Below, piece after piece: positions 10,574 to 18,688 of a stretch of 39,447 nucleotides of DNA. Positions within the stretch are counted from its first letter, which is position 1. Each line of letters begins with the position of its first letter. The stretch spans positions 1 through 39,447 of the forward strand of contig JAUNEB010000010.1 in NCBI GenBank assembly GCA_030525795.1, read 5' to 3'. The DNA comes from Aerococcaceae bacterium. Lineage in GTDB: Bacteria; Bacillota; Bacilli; Lactobacillales; Aerococcaceae. A program made the position numbers and the translations under genes. The notes under the pieces were generated by a model. It did not search any database and was not told the origin of the DNA. It saw nothing but the letters and a program-made list of their open reading frames with translations.

Positions 10574-11215
10574 TTATTCTTGATGATAAGTGGCGCTGTT
10601 TTGTAAGATGAATGCGGTTGAATCCTCGGTTGGTTCGAGGATGAACAATACTTCCCCTAAGTATTTGATGACGAGCGAGCCGTTGTCTTTTTGTTGATAT
10701 TGGGCACCGGTAATCTCAAATACGGGTGCAGCGTCTTCATCAATCTTCAGGCTTTTTATTGGGCTTGAGTACAACGTATCTAAATCCATGCGACTGTAAC
10801 GAATATTCGGTAACTTGCGTTCAATTGCCTCCAAAAATTCGCCGTACGTCATGTCGTTCGTCACTTCTTTTTCCAAAGATTGAATGATTTGTTCGTAGTC
10901 TAAACCTAATTTCTGATTCAATTCGCGTGTATGAGATGAGCCTGTCAAATCAATACGTTTGGTCCAACCGGTTTGATGCAACATAATCAAATTATCAATG
11001 ACCGCACTCACGCGTTCTTGCATCTCTGCGTCCAAATCCTCTTCGTCACGCAAATGCACAAACAAGCGCTCGCCGTCAAATTCGAAGGATTCAATCGGAA
11101 CACTAGTATCTTGTGTAACAAATTTGCCGTGATAAAGTGTTTCTGCAACAACGGGCATCCCGAATACGAACAGCCCCACTAAGCCGAGCACATACAACCA
11201 ACCATAACGTTTCAT
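10574..11215 (-). CDS. Secreted protein of unknown function
   Basis: I do not recognise a family. The 213-residue product begins with a signal peptide (basic MKRYG, hydrophobic stretch to about residue 20, likely cut after VVA). It has no lipobox cysteine, so it should be released or held at the cell surface. The rest is acidic and mixed alpha/beta, without cysteines and without an obvious catalytic motif. Three ATGs stand in a row; the third (11215) is seven bases from a GGAGG, the best spacing, while the first is only one base away. It shares a terminator with rarA and is probably a single-gene unit. Confidence 0.75.
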   Translation of the reverse strand: MKRYGWLYVLGLVGLFVFGMPVVAETLYHGKFVTQDTSVPIESFEFDGERLFVHLRDEEDLDAEMQERVSAVIDNLIMLHQTGWTKRIDLTGSSHTRELNQKLGLDYEQIIQSLEKEVTNDMTYGEFLEAIERKLPNIRYSRMDLDTLYSSPIKSLKIDEDAAPVFEITGAQYQQKDNGSLVIKYLGEVLFILEPTEDSTAFILQNSATYHQE

Positions 11216-11285
11216 CATCATGCCTCCCTACTCTTTTTTTTATAGTTTACACCTGTTAGAAAACGCTGTCAAATTCTTCTGTGTC

Positions 11286-11313
11286 AAAAAACACCCCTTC
11301 TGAAAAAGGAGTG
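11286..11313 (-). terminator. Intrinsic terminator of trxA
   Basis: On the minus strand CACTCCTT pairs with AAGGGGTG and is followed by six T, twelve bases after the thioredoxin stop. Confidence 0.85.
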
Positions 11314-11324
11314 CCTACTTGTGT

Positions 11325-11636
11325 TTAGCGGTGTTTGCTTAAAACTTCTTCTAAACGTTTTTTGTCGTGGAAACCGACTAATTTCTCAACAACTTGTCCA
11401 TCTTTCGTTACTAATAACGTTGGAATTGACATAATGCCGAACTGCGCTGCGTGTTGTTGTTCTTCGTCTACGTTCATTTTGTAAAATGCGACTTCGCCTT
11501 CTAATTCTTCGCTGAGTAAATCAATGATTGGCGATTGCATGCGACAAGGACCACACCACGGCGCCCAAAAATCAACAACGGATAAACCATCTGCTACTGC
11601 GGAAGCAAATTCCGCATCTGTTAAATGTTTTGCCAT
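11325..11636 (-). CDS. trxA: Thioredoxin
   Basis: Thioredoxin is a cytoplasmic dithiol protein that reduces disulfides in ribonucleotide reductase, peroxidases and others. The 103-residue protein is of normal length with the redox site WAPWCGPC (Cys28 and Cys31) and the cis-proline segment MSIPTL near residue 73. An AAGGA precedes the ATG. It has its own extended -10 promoter and its own terminator, so it is transcribed alone. Confidence 0.96.
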   Translation of the reverse strand: MAKHLTDAEFASAVADGLSVVDFWAPWCGPCRMQSPIIDLLSEELEGEVAFYKMNVDEEQQHAAQFGIMSIPTLLVTKDGQVVEKLVGFHDKKRLEEVLSKHR

Positions 11637-11667
11637 CTTTTTTCCTTCTTTCTGTAATGTTTTTTTC

Positions 11668-11696
11668 AGTATAGCACGATTTGGCGCGCGTGACGA
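11668..11696 (-). promoter_or_regulatory. Extended -10 promoter of trxA
   Basis: On the minus strand TGCTATACT (TATACT is the complement of 11668-11673) gives an extended -10; TCGTCA lies 17 bp upstream and matches the -35 consensus at four of six positions. Confidence 0.65.
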
Positions 11697-11697
11697 C

Positions 11698-12444
11698 TTA
11701 TTTGCTCAAATCCATTTCCCAGATGACGGGATAACGCTTGCCTGTAATGTAAAAACGCTCGCCTTCAATATGCGCGATTCCGTTCAACACGTCGTTCGGA
11801 TTCGTTAATTGCAACGGTTCGACCCACTCGCTCAAATCAAAGCTGGCAACGACTGCACCTGTTTCGAGGTCGATTTTGACGATGCGATTCGTTTGCCAAA
11901 TATTCGCATACAAAAAGCCGTTCGCGTATTCTAATTCGTTCAGTTTTTCTACAGGTTTGCCGTTTTCGGTAACGGATAGCGATTCGAGCTTGGCGAAAGT
12001 TTGCGGATGATATTGCTGAAGCTTAGAACTGCCGTTGGACAACCACAAAACCGAACGCGAATCATCGTAAGCAATGCCCCAACCTTCGCCCACATAATGC
12101 GCGGTTTGAAGCACCTCTAACGTCTCCACATCACGCAAAAAAGCCGTCTGCTCTTTCCAAGAAAGTTGCCAAATCCCATCGGGCATCACTGTAATTCCTT
12201 CACCAAAATACCGCGCCTCCAACGATTGCACTTGCTCACGCTCGCCTGTTTCCAAATTCAAATACCCAATACTCGATTCGCCATACAAACCTGTTGACAG
12301 CAGTAAACCTTTTTCGGTATGGTATTCCAACCCTTGCGTGAAAGCCGTTGCGTCGCTTGGATAAGTGGCAATCAACTCCACCGCACTCGCAAAACGCGCT
12401 TGAAACAACCACAAACAACTCATACATTGCAAGATTTTTTTCAT
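11698..12444 (-). CDS. Glutaminyl-peptide cyclotransferase (glutamine cyclotransferase family), secreted
   Basis: The family converts N-terminal glutamine to pyroglutamate and has a five-bladed beta-propeller fold, as in papaya glutaminyl cyclase. The 248-residue protein shows the family hallmarks: AFTQGLEY (about 34-41), a GEGWGIAYD segment, LNELEYANGFLYANIW, and DVLNGIAH...FYITGKRYP at the end. A hydrophobic N-terminus of about 22 residues ending in FASA suggests a signal peptide, so it probably works outside the cell. An AAGGAAGG precedes the ATG. It diverges from plsC. The family is uncommon in lactic acid bacteria as far as I know; the substrate is unknown. Confidence 0.88.
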   Translation of the reverse strand: MKKILQCMSCLWLFQARFASAVELIATYPSDATAFTQGLEYHTEKGLLLSTGLYGESSIGYLNLETGEREQVQSLEARYFGEGITVMPDGIWQLSWKEQTAFLRDVETLEVLQTAHYVGEGWGIAYDDSRSVLWLSNGSSKLQQYHPQTFAKLESLSVTENGKPVEKLNELEYANGFLYANIWQTNRIVKIDLETGAVVASFDLSEWVEPLQLTNPNDVLNGIAHIEGERFYITGKRYPVIWEMDLSK

Positions 12445-12460
12445 AAAAACACCTTCCTTA

Positions 12461-12489
12461 TTGAGATAATGGGCGTATCTTGGTACAAT
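12461..12489 (+). promoter_or_regulatory. Promoter of plsC
   Basis: TTGAGA (12461-12466), a 17-bp spacer ending in TGG, and TACAAT (12484-12489) form a strong extended -10 promoter about 33 bases before the start codon. Confidence 0.8.
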
Positions 12490-12522
12490 AGAACCATCCC
12501 TTTATGGAAAGGAAGGTCACTG

Positions 12523-13158
12523 ATGACATTTTATCATATTGCATTAAAAATTGTACGTGTTTTGTTTAGAATCTTCAACGGCAAAATGCACATCGAAGGT
12601 TTAGAAAATGTACCGACGGATCGCCCCGTTATTATTGCGGGAACGCACCGCTCGAATTTGGATCCTTTTTTGGTGGCGTTGGCGATTGAGCCGCGTTATG
12701 TGTCTTTCATGGCAAAAGATTCCTTATTCAAATTCAAGCCGCTCGCTTATTTGTTAAGTAAAGCGTACGTATTTCCGGTGAATCGCGACAAGCCGTCTGC
12801 AAGCGCGATTAAACATGCGGTCAACGAGATGAAAGCTGGACGCAACTTAGGTATTTTCCCATCAGGGACGCGCTATTCTACCGAAATTAAAGGCGGCACT
12901 GCTTTTATCCAAAAGTTAAGCCAACAAGCGATTGTCCCTGTGGCAATTCAGCCGTCGATTGGATTTTGGCAATTTATCACGCGCAAACCACAAAAACTCG
13001 CGTTCGGAAAGCCGATTGAATTCGATCCAAAACGGACTTATAATAAAGAAACGTTGGCAATCATTGACGCGCAACTGGCACAACAGTTCGATGCGTTAGA
13101 CGAACAACTTGATTCTGATTATCGTTACATTCCCCCAACCAAAAAATCCACCCGTTAA
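12523..13158 (+). CDS. plsC: 1-acyl-sn-glycerol-3-phosphate acyltransferase
   Basis: PlsC acylates lysophosphatidic acid to phosphatidic acid at the cytoplasmic face of the membrane. The 211-residue protein has the acyltransferase motifs HRSNLD (His42, Asp47) and FPSGTR (112-117), the latter with Ser where most members have Glu. An upstream extension of 68 codons exists in frame but runs back through the promoter and the divergent gene; the ATG at 12523, with GGAAGG six bases before it, is the real start. The family also contains other acyltransferases, so the exact acceptor is inferred. Confidence 0.92.
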   Translation: MTFYHIALKIVRVLFRIFNGKMHIEGLENVPTDRPVIIAGTHRSNLDPFLVALAIEPRYVSFMAKDSLFKFKPLAYLLSKAYVFPVNRDKPSASAIKHAVNEMKAGRNLGIFPSGTRYSTEIKGGTAFIQKLSQQAIVPVAIQPSIGFWQFITRKPQKLAFGKPIEFDPKRTYNKETLAIIDAQLAQQFDALDEQLDSDYRYIPPTKKSTR

Positions 13159-13172
13159 GGTGGATTCTTTTT
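13141..13172. terminator. Terminator between plsC and the converging lipoprotein gene
   Basis: AATCCACC pairs with GGTGGATT, with A-rich sequence on the left and CTTTTTG on the right. It fits both converging genes; the plsC stop lies in the loop. Confidence 0.85.
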
Positions 13173-13173
13173 G

Positions 13174-14535
13174 TTATTCTGTTGTGCTTTCACTCGATTG
13201 TTCCACGGTTTCGGGAGTCCAGATGAATTGGAATATTTTTTCGGTGAAAGTGGTGTCTTCGGTCGGTTCGGCTAGTGCTTCTTGTTGTTCTTCTTGTCCT
13301 TCTTCTTGCGATTCTGCGGATTGCTCGGTTAATGGTTGTGTGGATGGTTCGCTTTGTGTTGGTAAGGCAATCGTGAGTTGAATCGGCTGGTTGACCCAAT
13401 AGGTTTCGTAACGCTTTTTGTCGAGGGCAAAAGATTGAATCACCTTGTAAGAATGGCCTGGCGCGAGTTCTTGTCCGTAAGTTTGGTTAATCATGACGTA
13501 ATCGGAATAGATGGCGTCGCCTGCAATATCAAGCGACACGATCGCGTCGATTGGTAACACCGTATCTGAACTGTGATTCGTCACGTCATATTCGACGGAT
13601 ACAATGATTTGGCCGTGCGCAAACGTTTGGAATGCTTCTTCATAAGCTTTTCGCGGTACAAAATCCGCAATTTCAATGCGATTGAGTTGGATGGTGACGC
13701 CTTCGACGGTTTGCGATTCTGTCAGCTGCTCGGTAATGAGCATATTTTTTTGACCCCACCATTCCGTGACTAAACGGTCTTGGATGTGCGAAGCGTTTTG
13801 TTGGAGTTGGCGCGCGGCGGCTTGATTATACGGCAAAAATAAATCTTGACGTTGTCCTAATGTGCTCACGTCTGCGCCAATCAAGTCGCTTGCGTTGGCA
13901 CGCGGCGGCACAACACTCACATAAAAACTTCCCTCTTCTTCAATGTGTTCCAGCGCTTGCTGACCGACGCCATACACTAAATAGCCTTCAACGGTTTCAC
14001 CTGCTAAAACGGCGCCTTCTTTTTCGGATAAAATATCGAGCAAATTGCCGCTTTGTGACGGATAAACGGCTAAACTCGGCGTACTTTTGACGACTGCATT
14101 CGTAAACGACAAGCGGAACTCATCTGCTGACAAGTAAAAAGGTGCGTCGCTCGTATTCGTCACGGCCACACGCAACGCGATAACAGCGCCTTTTTGGGCT
14201 TCGTCGAATTGAAACGTGTTCGCCACTTCTTCATCGTAGCGCGTCACTTCGTAAACTTTCAACGCTTCTACGACAACGCTAAAACTTTGTTGTTCTTGCA
14301 AAAAAGCCGTTTCGGTTTCGAATAATGTTTTGCCAATTTCAATGCGTTCGTCTTGCTCAAAATCGGCTGCCAACTGCGCCCACTCTGGAACGACCGTCAC
14401 ATCTACTTCGATGCTTTCGGGTTGGCTTTCTGGCATTGAGCCTAATTGTTGTGAGGCTTGTTGCTCAACGAATTGCTCGTATTGCTGACACCCCGCCAAA
14501 CAAAAGAGGCTCAATAAGGCGATATATTTTTTCAT
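13174..14535 (-). CDS. Lipoprotein with tandem Ig-like (DUF5068/DUF4352-type) domains
   Basis: The 453-residue product has a lipoprotein signal: a short basic start, hydrophobic core and lipobox LAGC with the lipidated cysteine at 16. Two similar beta-rich segments (about 80-210 and 260-400) have the pattern of DUF4352/DUF5068-type domains ('ALRVAVTNTSDAPFY', 'VSVEYDVTNHSSDTV'). The C-terminus is a low-complexity acidic Glu/Gln/Ser/Thr tail of about 55 residues. The start overlaps the stop of the AI-2E-family gene in ATGA, so the two are coupled. Function unknown; it should be anchored on the outer face of the membrane. The family label is tentative. Confidence 0.75.
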   Translation of the reverse strand: MKKYIALLSLFCLAGCQQYEQFVEQQASQQLGSMPESQPESIEVDVTVVPEWAQLAADFEQDERIEIGKTLFETETAFLQEQQSFSVVVEALKVYEVTRYDEEVANTFQFDEAQKGAVIALRVAVTNTSDAPFYLSADEFRLSFTNAVVKSTPSLAVYPSQSGNLLDILSEKEGAVLAGETVEGYLVYGVGQQALEHIEEEGSFYVSVVPPRANASDLIGADVSTLGQRQDLFLPYNQAAARQLQQNASHIQDRLVTEWWGQKNMLITEQLTESQTVEGVTIQLNRIEIADFVPRKAYEEAFQTFAHGQIIVSVEYDVTNHSSDTVLPIDAIVSLDIAGDAIYSDYVMINQTYGQELAPGHSYKVIQSFALDKKRYETYWVNQPIQLTIALPTQSEPSTQPLTEQSAESQEEGQEEQQEALAEPTEDTTFTEKIFQFIWTPETVEQSSESTTE

Positions 14536-15737
14536 TCTGTTGAACTCTCCAATTTTTTCTCACGGATAAGTACTCTCGGCGATTCATCTTCGTATAGCGT
14601 TGACTTCTCGCGGAAAACGTCATAAATCTCGCTCATAATTACTTTCAAAATCGCGTAGCCTGGCACACCCAAAATAACGCCGACAACACCGAACAATTTA
14701 CCAGACGTCAATAATACAACCAAAATTGTGACTGGATGAATCTTCAAGTTGTTACCTAAAATTTGTGGCGAAATGAAACGTCCTTCGATCGTTTGTTCGA
14801 CCATCATGACGATGATGACTTTTAAGACCATGGCTGGCGAAGTAATGAGCGCGATAATAAGGGCTGGAATGACCGCAATAAACGATCCCAAAAACGGAAT
14901 AATATTCAAGAAGCCAGACACAACGCCAAGTGTAATGCCGTAATCTAAGCCGATAATGGAATATCCAATCGAGAACATAATGGCGACCATGACCGCTACA
15001 ATAATTTGTCCACGAATGTATTGCGACACTTGATAGTTTCCTTGATACATCATGCGACGAATAATCGTCCGATATTTGACAGGAACGTAGTTCAGCATAT
15101 AATCGCCCAAACGATGCCCATCTAACAACAAATAATACAACATGACTGGCGCAGTCAACAATCCCGTAACGATTTGCGTAATCGTCCCGACAACACTTCC
15201 CAATCCGCCGAACGTTGACGTAACAATCGCATTCAAACGATCTGGCAAACCTTTCAAATCTAAGCCATCAATGAACGGCTGCAAATTATCCAGTAACGGC
15301 TGATTGTTGTTCCAAATTGGCAACGTTTCGACCATTTTGTTTAGCGCGTCAAAATAATGCGGCAAACTATTGACGAATCCCATTGTTTGACGTTGCAAAA
15401 TCGGATACAAGGTCGAAATGCCCCACATCATCAACAGCAAAATCACAATGAAAATAATAATAATCGCTAAATGGCGGTTGACGCCTTTTTTGGTAAGTTT
15501 GTCGACAATCGGCACGAATAAATAGTACAACACGCCTGACATAATAATCGGAAACGCAATAATATCAAAAAAACTACCTAACGGCGAAAATACATACGAA
15601 ATCCGTGTGAATACCCATAAGTTCAATAAGACTAATAACGTAATCAACAAGGTACTAACAATTTTGTTGTTCAAAAATAAATGCCAAAACCATGAAGTTT
15701 TAGACGTTGATGTTTCATGCGATTGTTTTGTTGTCAT
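14532..15737 (-). CDS. AI-2E family transporter (YdbI/PerM-like)
   Basis: This is a polytopic membrane protein of the AI-2E family (PF01594), 401 residues. About eight membrane segments are visible: several between 25 and 110, then a soluble loop (about 115-180), then further helices to 365. The segment VVSGFLNIIPFLGSFIAVIP is characteristic. Members have been linked to AI-2 export and to Na+/H+ antiport, but most are uncharacterised, so no substrate is claimed. AGGAGG eight bases before the ATG. It is first in a two-gene operon with the lipoprotein. Confidence 0.9.
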   Translation of the reverse strand: MTTKQSHETSTSKTSWFWHLFLNNKIVSTLLITLLVLLNLWVFTRISYVFSPLGSFFDIIAFPIIMSGVLYYLFVPIVDKLTKKGVNRHLAIIIIFIVILLLMMWGISTLYPILQRQTMGFVNSLPHYFDALNKMVETLPIWNNNQPLLDNLQPFIDGLDLKGLPDRLNAIVTSTFGGLGSVVGTITQIVTGLLTAPVMLYYLLLDGHRLGDYMLNYVPVKYRTIIRRMMYQGNYQVSQYIRGQIIVAVMVAIMFSIGYSIIGLDYGITLGVVSGFLNIIPFLGSFIAVIPALIIALITSPAMVLKVIIVMMVEQTIEGRFISPQILGNNLKIHPVTILVVLLTSGKLFGVVGVILGVPGYAILKVIMSEIYDVFREKSTLYEDESPRVLIREKKLESSTE

Positions 15738-15770
15738 GATGCAAACCTCCTACTGCGTCGCTCTGTTGCT

Positions 15771-15776
15771 ATTCTA
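15771..15776 (-). promoter_or_regulatory. -10 box of the AI-2E/lipoprotein operon
   Basis: On the minus strand TGGTAGAAT gives an extended -10 (TAGAAT); GTGAAA lies 17 bp upstream as a partial -35. It is divergent from the lactonase promoter. Confidence 0.6.
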
Positions 15777-15821
15777 CCACAAAAAGAAACTTTTTTCACG
15801 CGAATCGTCCATAAAGTATGC

Positions 15822-15827
15822 TATAAT
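15822..15827 (+). promoter_or_regulatory. Extended -10 promoter of the lactonase gene
   Basis: TGCTATAAT is a perfect extended -10, 30 bases before the ATG. No good -35 is visible, as is common for extended -10 promoters. Confidence 0.65.
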
Positions 15828-15856
15828 CAAAGCAGAAATTGGAAAGGAAAATGGTT

Positions 15857-16891
15857 ATGACTCAAACTTTTTTATTAGGTGGTTACACGAAACGTGAGAA
15901 TAAAGGGTTAATGTCGATGGTGTTCGATGCCAAAACGGGTGCCTGCCACGCCCCGCAATTACTGGCTGAACTCGGAAATCCGACGTATTTAACCCTGTCG
16001 CATGATAAGCAGTATCTTTTTGCGATTCATAAAGATGAGCCGCAAAGCGGTGTTGTTGCGTTCAAACGGCAAAATGGCGTGTGGCAACGCGTAGCAGACT
16101 GCTTGAACACGGAGATTCCGGGCTGTCATCTTTGTTATAGCGACGCGAGTCGAACGCTTTATGTGGCAAACTATCACGAAGGCGCAATTGACGTGTATCA
16201 CTTCGATACGCAACAGCAGCTCACGCCTATTCAGCGCGTGCAACATACCGGCTCTAGCACGCATCCGAACCAAGCTAGTCCGCATGTGCATTATGTCGGC
16301 TTGAACGCGGCACAAACCTTGCTCTACGTTTGCGACTTAGGAACGGACACGATTTATCACTATGCCCTCGCCCAAAATGGTACGTTAGACCTTGTCCACG
16401 AGTTGCGCTTACCGAGCGGAACAGGCCCACGCCACTTCGTGTTGCATCCGCAACTCCCTCTTGCTTATGTAATTGGCGAATTGAATAATACAACATCGGT
16501 GATTGCACTTGATGCGAACGGCTACGGCGAGCGCATTGTACAAACCATGCTCAACGTTCCTGAAGCCTTTGCACAGACGTCTGCTGGTGCGGCGATCCGT
16601 ATGACACAAGACGGACGCTTCTTATATACGTCAACGCGTTTTCATAATGTGCTGACTGCCTTTGAAATCACTCCTGAAAGCGGCTTGTTGACACTCATTC
16701 AATGTATTGACACGCATGGCGAGATTCCGCGTGATTTTACGCTAGACGAAACGGAACAGTACGTACTCGTGCCACATCAAGATAGCGATCATCTATCCGT
16801 ATTCACGCGCGACGCTCAAACAGGACGTCTGACGTTTGCGCATTCAGACACGGTGGCGCCTGAATGTGTGTGTATTATAGGTAATGATTAA
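15857..16891 (+). CDS. Lactonase family protein (6-phosphogluconolactonase-like, seven-bladed propeller)
   Basis: The 344-residue protein belongs to the lactonase family (PF10282), whose studied member YbhE/Pgl hydrolyses 6-phosphogluconolactone in the oxidative pentose phosphate pathway. Repeats of the form 'YLTLSHDKQYLFAIHK' and 'TLYVANYHEGAIDVY' mark the propeller blades, and GTGPRHFVLHPQLPLAYV is the most conserved segment. The ATG at 15857 is eight bases from AAGGA; two in-frame starts further upstream are too close to it. Single-gene unit with its own promoter and terminator. Substrate assignment is by family only. Confidence 0.88.
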   Translation: MTQTFLLGGYTKRENKGLMSMVFDAKTGACHAPQLLAELGNPTYLTLSHDKQYLFAIHKDEPQSGVVAFKRQNGVWQRVADCLNTEIPGCHLCYSDASRTLYVANYHEGAIDVYHFDTQQQLTPIQRVQHTGSSTHPNQASPHVHYVGLNAAQTLLYVCDLGTDTIYHYALAQNGTLDLVHELRLPSGTGPRHFVLHPQLPLAYVIGELNNTTSVIALDANGYGERIVQTMLNVPEAFAQTSAGAAIRMTQDGRFLYTSTRFHNVLTAFEITPESGLLTLIQCIDTHGEIPRDFTLDETEQYVLVPHQDSDHLSVFTRDAQTGRLTFAHSDTVAPECVCIIGND

Positions 16892-16922
16892 AGGACAGCT
16901 GGCGCTGTCCTTTGTTGTTTTT
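16890..16922 (+). terminator. Terminator of the lactonase gene (left copy of a duplicated terminator)
   Basis: AAAGGACAGC pairs with GCTGTCCTTT around TGGC and is followed by GTTGTTTTTG. It begins at the lactonase stop codon. A near-identical hairpin with the same flank ATGATT recurs at 17951-17974 on the other side of the fic gene. Confidence 0.85.
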
Positions 16923-16933
16923 GTTCAAAGTGG

Positions 16934-17827
16934 TTAATCATGTAGCATATTTAAGTACATGTCCAATCTTTCGTTAATATAGTTTGCAAAGAGATTTTCC
17001 ATTGCTGAAAGATTGTGCTTTATTTGATATTCTTCAAATGCGTTGTAGTAGACAATTCTATCTGTGAACTTAATGTCGATGGGCGGAAACCCTGCTTTCA
17101 TCAACTCAAGATTTACAAGCAGTCTTCCGGTTCTACCATTTCCGTCAATGAAAGGATGGATACTTTCAAACTCAATATGAAAACGTGCTAGTTTCGTGGC
17201 GATATGTTCTGTGCTTGTGGCAAAATCGTGTAACAACTGTTCCATTTTCGGTTCAATCAGATAGGGTTGCACAGGTTCATGTTGTGCGCCCATAATACGA
17301 ACAGGTACTCTGCGATAGACACCACGGTCTTCTTTTTTGTCGGCAAGGACGAGATAATGAATTTGTTTAATGACAGACTCGCTCATCGGAACATTGTCTT
17401 TCACGAGTTCACTCACAAAATCAAATGCTTCTTTGTGGCCGACCGCTTCCATATGGTCCTTTAATGGTTTTTGGTCAATCGTAAGCCCCCGAAGCACCAG
17501 ATCCGTTTCTCGTAAGGTAAGGGTATTCCCTTCAATCGCATTCGAATTGTATGTATATTCTATGACAAACTCCTCATTAAGTCTTGCTACTTCTCCCGCA
17601 GTCAAAGGTCTTCTACCGTCCAATTCTATTTTTTTGCGGTCAATTTGTGCTAAAAGGCTTGCCTTTGATTTGTAACGCCCATCCGTAGGTTTTTTTGCAT
17701 CCATGGGAATTTTCCAGCTGCGTCCTTCTTGATACGCCCCCGGAATTTTGCCTTCAGAGCAAAGCGTACGAATTCTTCTATCCGAAATGCCCCATTTTTC
17801 TGAGGCTTGTTGTACGGTTATAAACAT
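16934..17827 (-). CDS. Fic domain protein with N-terminal DNA-binding domain (class II)
   Basis: Fic enzymes usually transfer AMP to hydroxyl groups of target proteins. The 297-residue protein has an excisionase/MerR-like helix-turn-helix at the N-terminus (about 3-41), an inhibitory helix with the motif SNAIEG (95-100; pattern [S/T]xxxE[G/N]) upstream of the Fic fold, and the catalytic HPFIDGNGRTGR (224-235, His224). This is the layout of class II Fic proteins, where the Glu blocks ATP until relief. The start is chosen for its GGGAGGG seven bases upstream. Three copies of a 13-bp motif overlap its promoter, suggesting autoregulation. The gene lies between two copies of a terminator. Target unknown. 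Confidence 0.92.
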   Translation of the reverse strand: MFITVQQASEKWGISDRRIRTLCSEGKIPGAYQEGRSWKIPMDAKKPTDGRYKSKASLLAQIDRKKIELDGRRPLTAGEVARLNEEFVIEYTYNSNAIEGNTLTLRETDLVLRGLTIDQKPLKDHMEAVGHKEAFDFVSELVKDNVPMSESVIKQIHYLVLADKKEDRGVYRRVPVRIMGAQHEPVQPYLIEPKMEQLLHDFATSTEHIATKLARFHIEFESIHPFIDGNGRTGRLLVNLELMKAGFPPIDIKFTDRIVYYNAFEEYQIKHNLSAMENLFANYINERLDMYLNMLHD

Positions 17828-17852
17828 CGATTGTCCCTCCCTTCTCAAATAG

Positions 17853-17881
17853 AGCATACCACTTTAGCGGAACAATAGCAA
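17853..17881 (-). promoter_or_regulatory. Promoter of the fic gene
   Basis: On the minus strand TTGCTA (complement of 17876-17881), 17 bp and TATGCT (complement of 17853-17858), 25 bases before the ATG. Confidence 0.65.
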
Positions 17882-17920
17882 CGCTATCGGAATAATATTT
17901 ATCGAAATAGCGGAACAATA
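17865..17920. promoter_or_regulatory. Three 13-bp operator-like repeats at the fic promoter
   Basis: TAGCGGAACAATA occurs at 17865-17877 and 17908-17920, and TATCGGAATAATA (two mismatches) at 17885-17897. The first covers the spacer and touches the -35 box; the second lies just upstream of it. Spacing is 20 and 23 bp, about two helical turns. They are candidate binding sites for the HTH domain of the Fic protein. Confidence 0.55.
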
Positions 17921-17946
17921 CACACGGCTTGGTAAATAATGTAGAT

Positions 17947-17974
17947 GATTAAAAGGACAGCGGGCGCTGTCCTT
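17947..17974 (-). terminator. Terminator of the DUF6261-like gene (right copy of a duplicated terminator)
   Basis: AAAAGGACAGC pairs with GCTGTCCTTTT around GGGC; on the minus strand the 3' arm ends in CCTTTT, directly after the DUF6261-like stop. It differs from the lactonase terminator by one base and one indel over about 30 bp. Confidence 0.8.
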
Positions 17975-18688
17975 TTAATGTGCTTTACGTTTCGCCAACA
18001 TGTCCGCATAATACTTGCGACTGTTGTTCAAGACGTCAAGAAAATCAATGTATAATTTCGTGCCTTTGAGTTGTGCCATGAGTTCAACATACGTTGCGAG
18101 TTGCTTGTATGGTGTCAAGACGGCTTTGCGCAAACCTTTGACGTCGTAAGTCGTTTTCGTGAGCGCGTCTTGCGAGCGTGAGGCAAAAAGTTGCTCAAAC
18201 GCGGTGTTGCTTTCGCTCAAATTATCCACAAACTTCTTGATAGACAAAGTGCGGACATGCTCGTTATAAGGTGCTTGCCCGAGTTTCTCCAACAAGTTGA
18301 CGACTAACGCTGTTTCGGCTTCGTAGTTGCTCGACTTGGCTTCTTTGTATTGGGCAAATAATAGTTTGAGTGCGGTGTAAGCAGACTTCTCGTTGTCGCG
18401 CTTGGTGACGCGATAGGGTTTCACGCTGTCGTAGAGGGCTTGCAAGTCAGCATCACGCAGGGCATCTGCTTGCGAAATCGCGGTTGACTTCTCGCTCGCG
18501 CGCACTTGTTCGAGTGACTTTTGCAGTGGCACGAGGTCGGTGCGAATTTTGACGAGGAGAGGTTTGATGTGCTCCTCGTTGTTGTAAGGCAACTCCGCTT
18601 TGGTTAAATCATCCAAAAAACGTGTGAGAAATTGGACGAGTTCGGCGTGGCGCAGGTGCGGAATATGTAAGTTTGTGAGTTTGGTCAT
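17975..18688 (-). CDS. DUF6261-like protein
   Basis: The 237-residue product is predicted to be almost all alpha-helical, with no signal peptide, no membrane segment and no cysteine. Its layout (a short start with KLTNLHIPHLRHAE, a PYNEH motif in the middle, a final NNSRKYYADMLAKRK) resembles the DUF6261 family, known to me mostly from Bacteroidota and some Firmicutes, with no established function. The label is from memory and tentative. The start at 18688 has GGAAAGGAAAC upstream. Directly before the gene, from 18712, lies the regular palindrome array; a promoter at 18953-18982 would place the whole array in the leader of this mRNA. Confidence 0.75.
   Translation of the reverse strand: MTKLTNLHIPHLRHAELVQFLTRFLDDLTKAELPYNNEEHIKPLLVKIRTDLVPLQKSLEQVRASEKSTAISQADALRDADLQALYDSVKPYRVTKRDNEKSAYTALKLLFAQYKEAKSSNYEAETALVVNLLEKLGQAPYNEHVRTLSIKKFVDNLSESNTAFEQLFASRSQDALTKTTYDVKGLRKAVLTPYKQLATYVELMAQLKGTKLYIDFLDVLNNSRKYYADMLAKRKAH

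Noticed and set aside
12319-12522. A 68-codon longer N-terminus for plsC
   Set aside because: It runs back through the plsC promoter and into the divergent glutaminyl cyclase gene.
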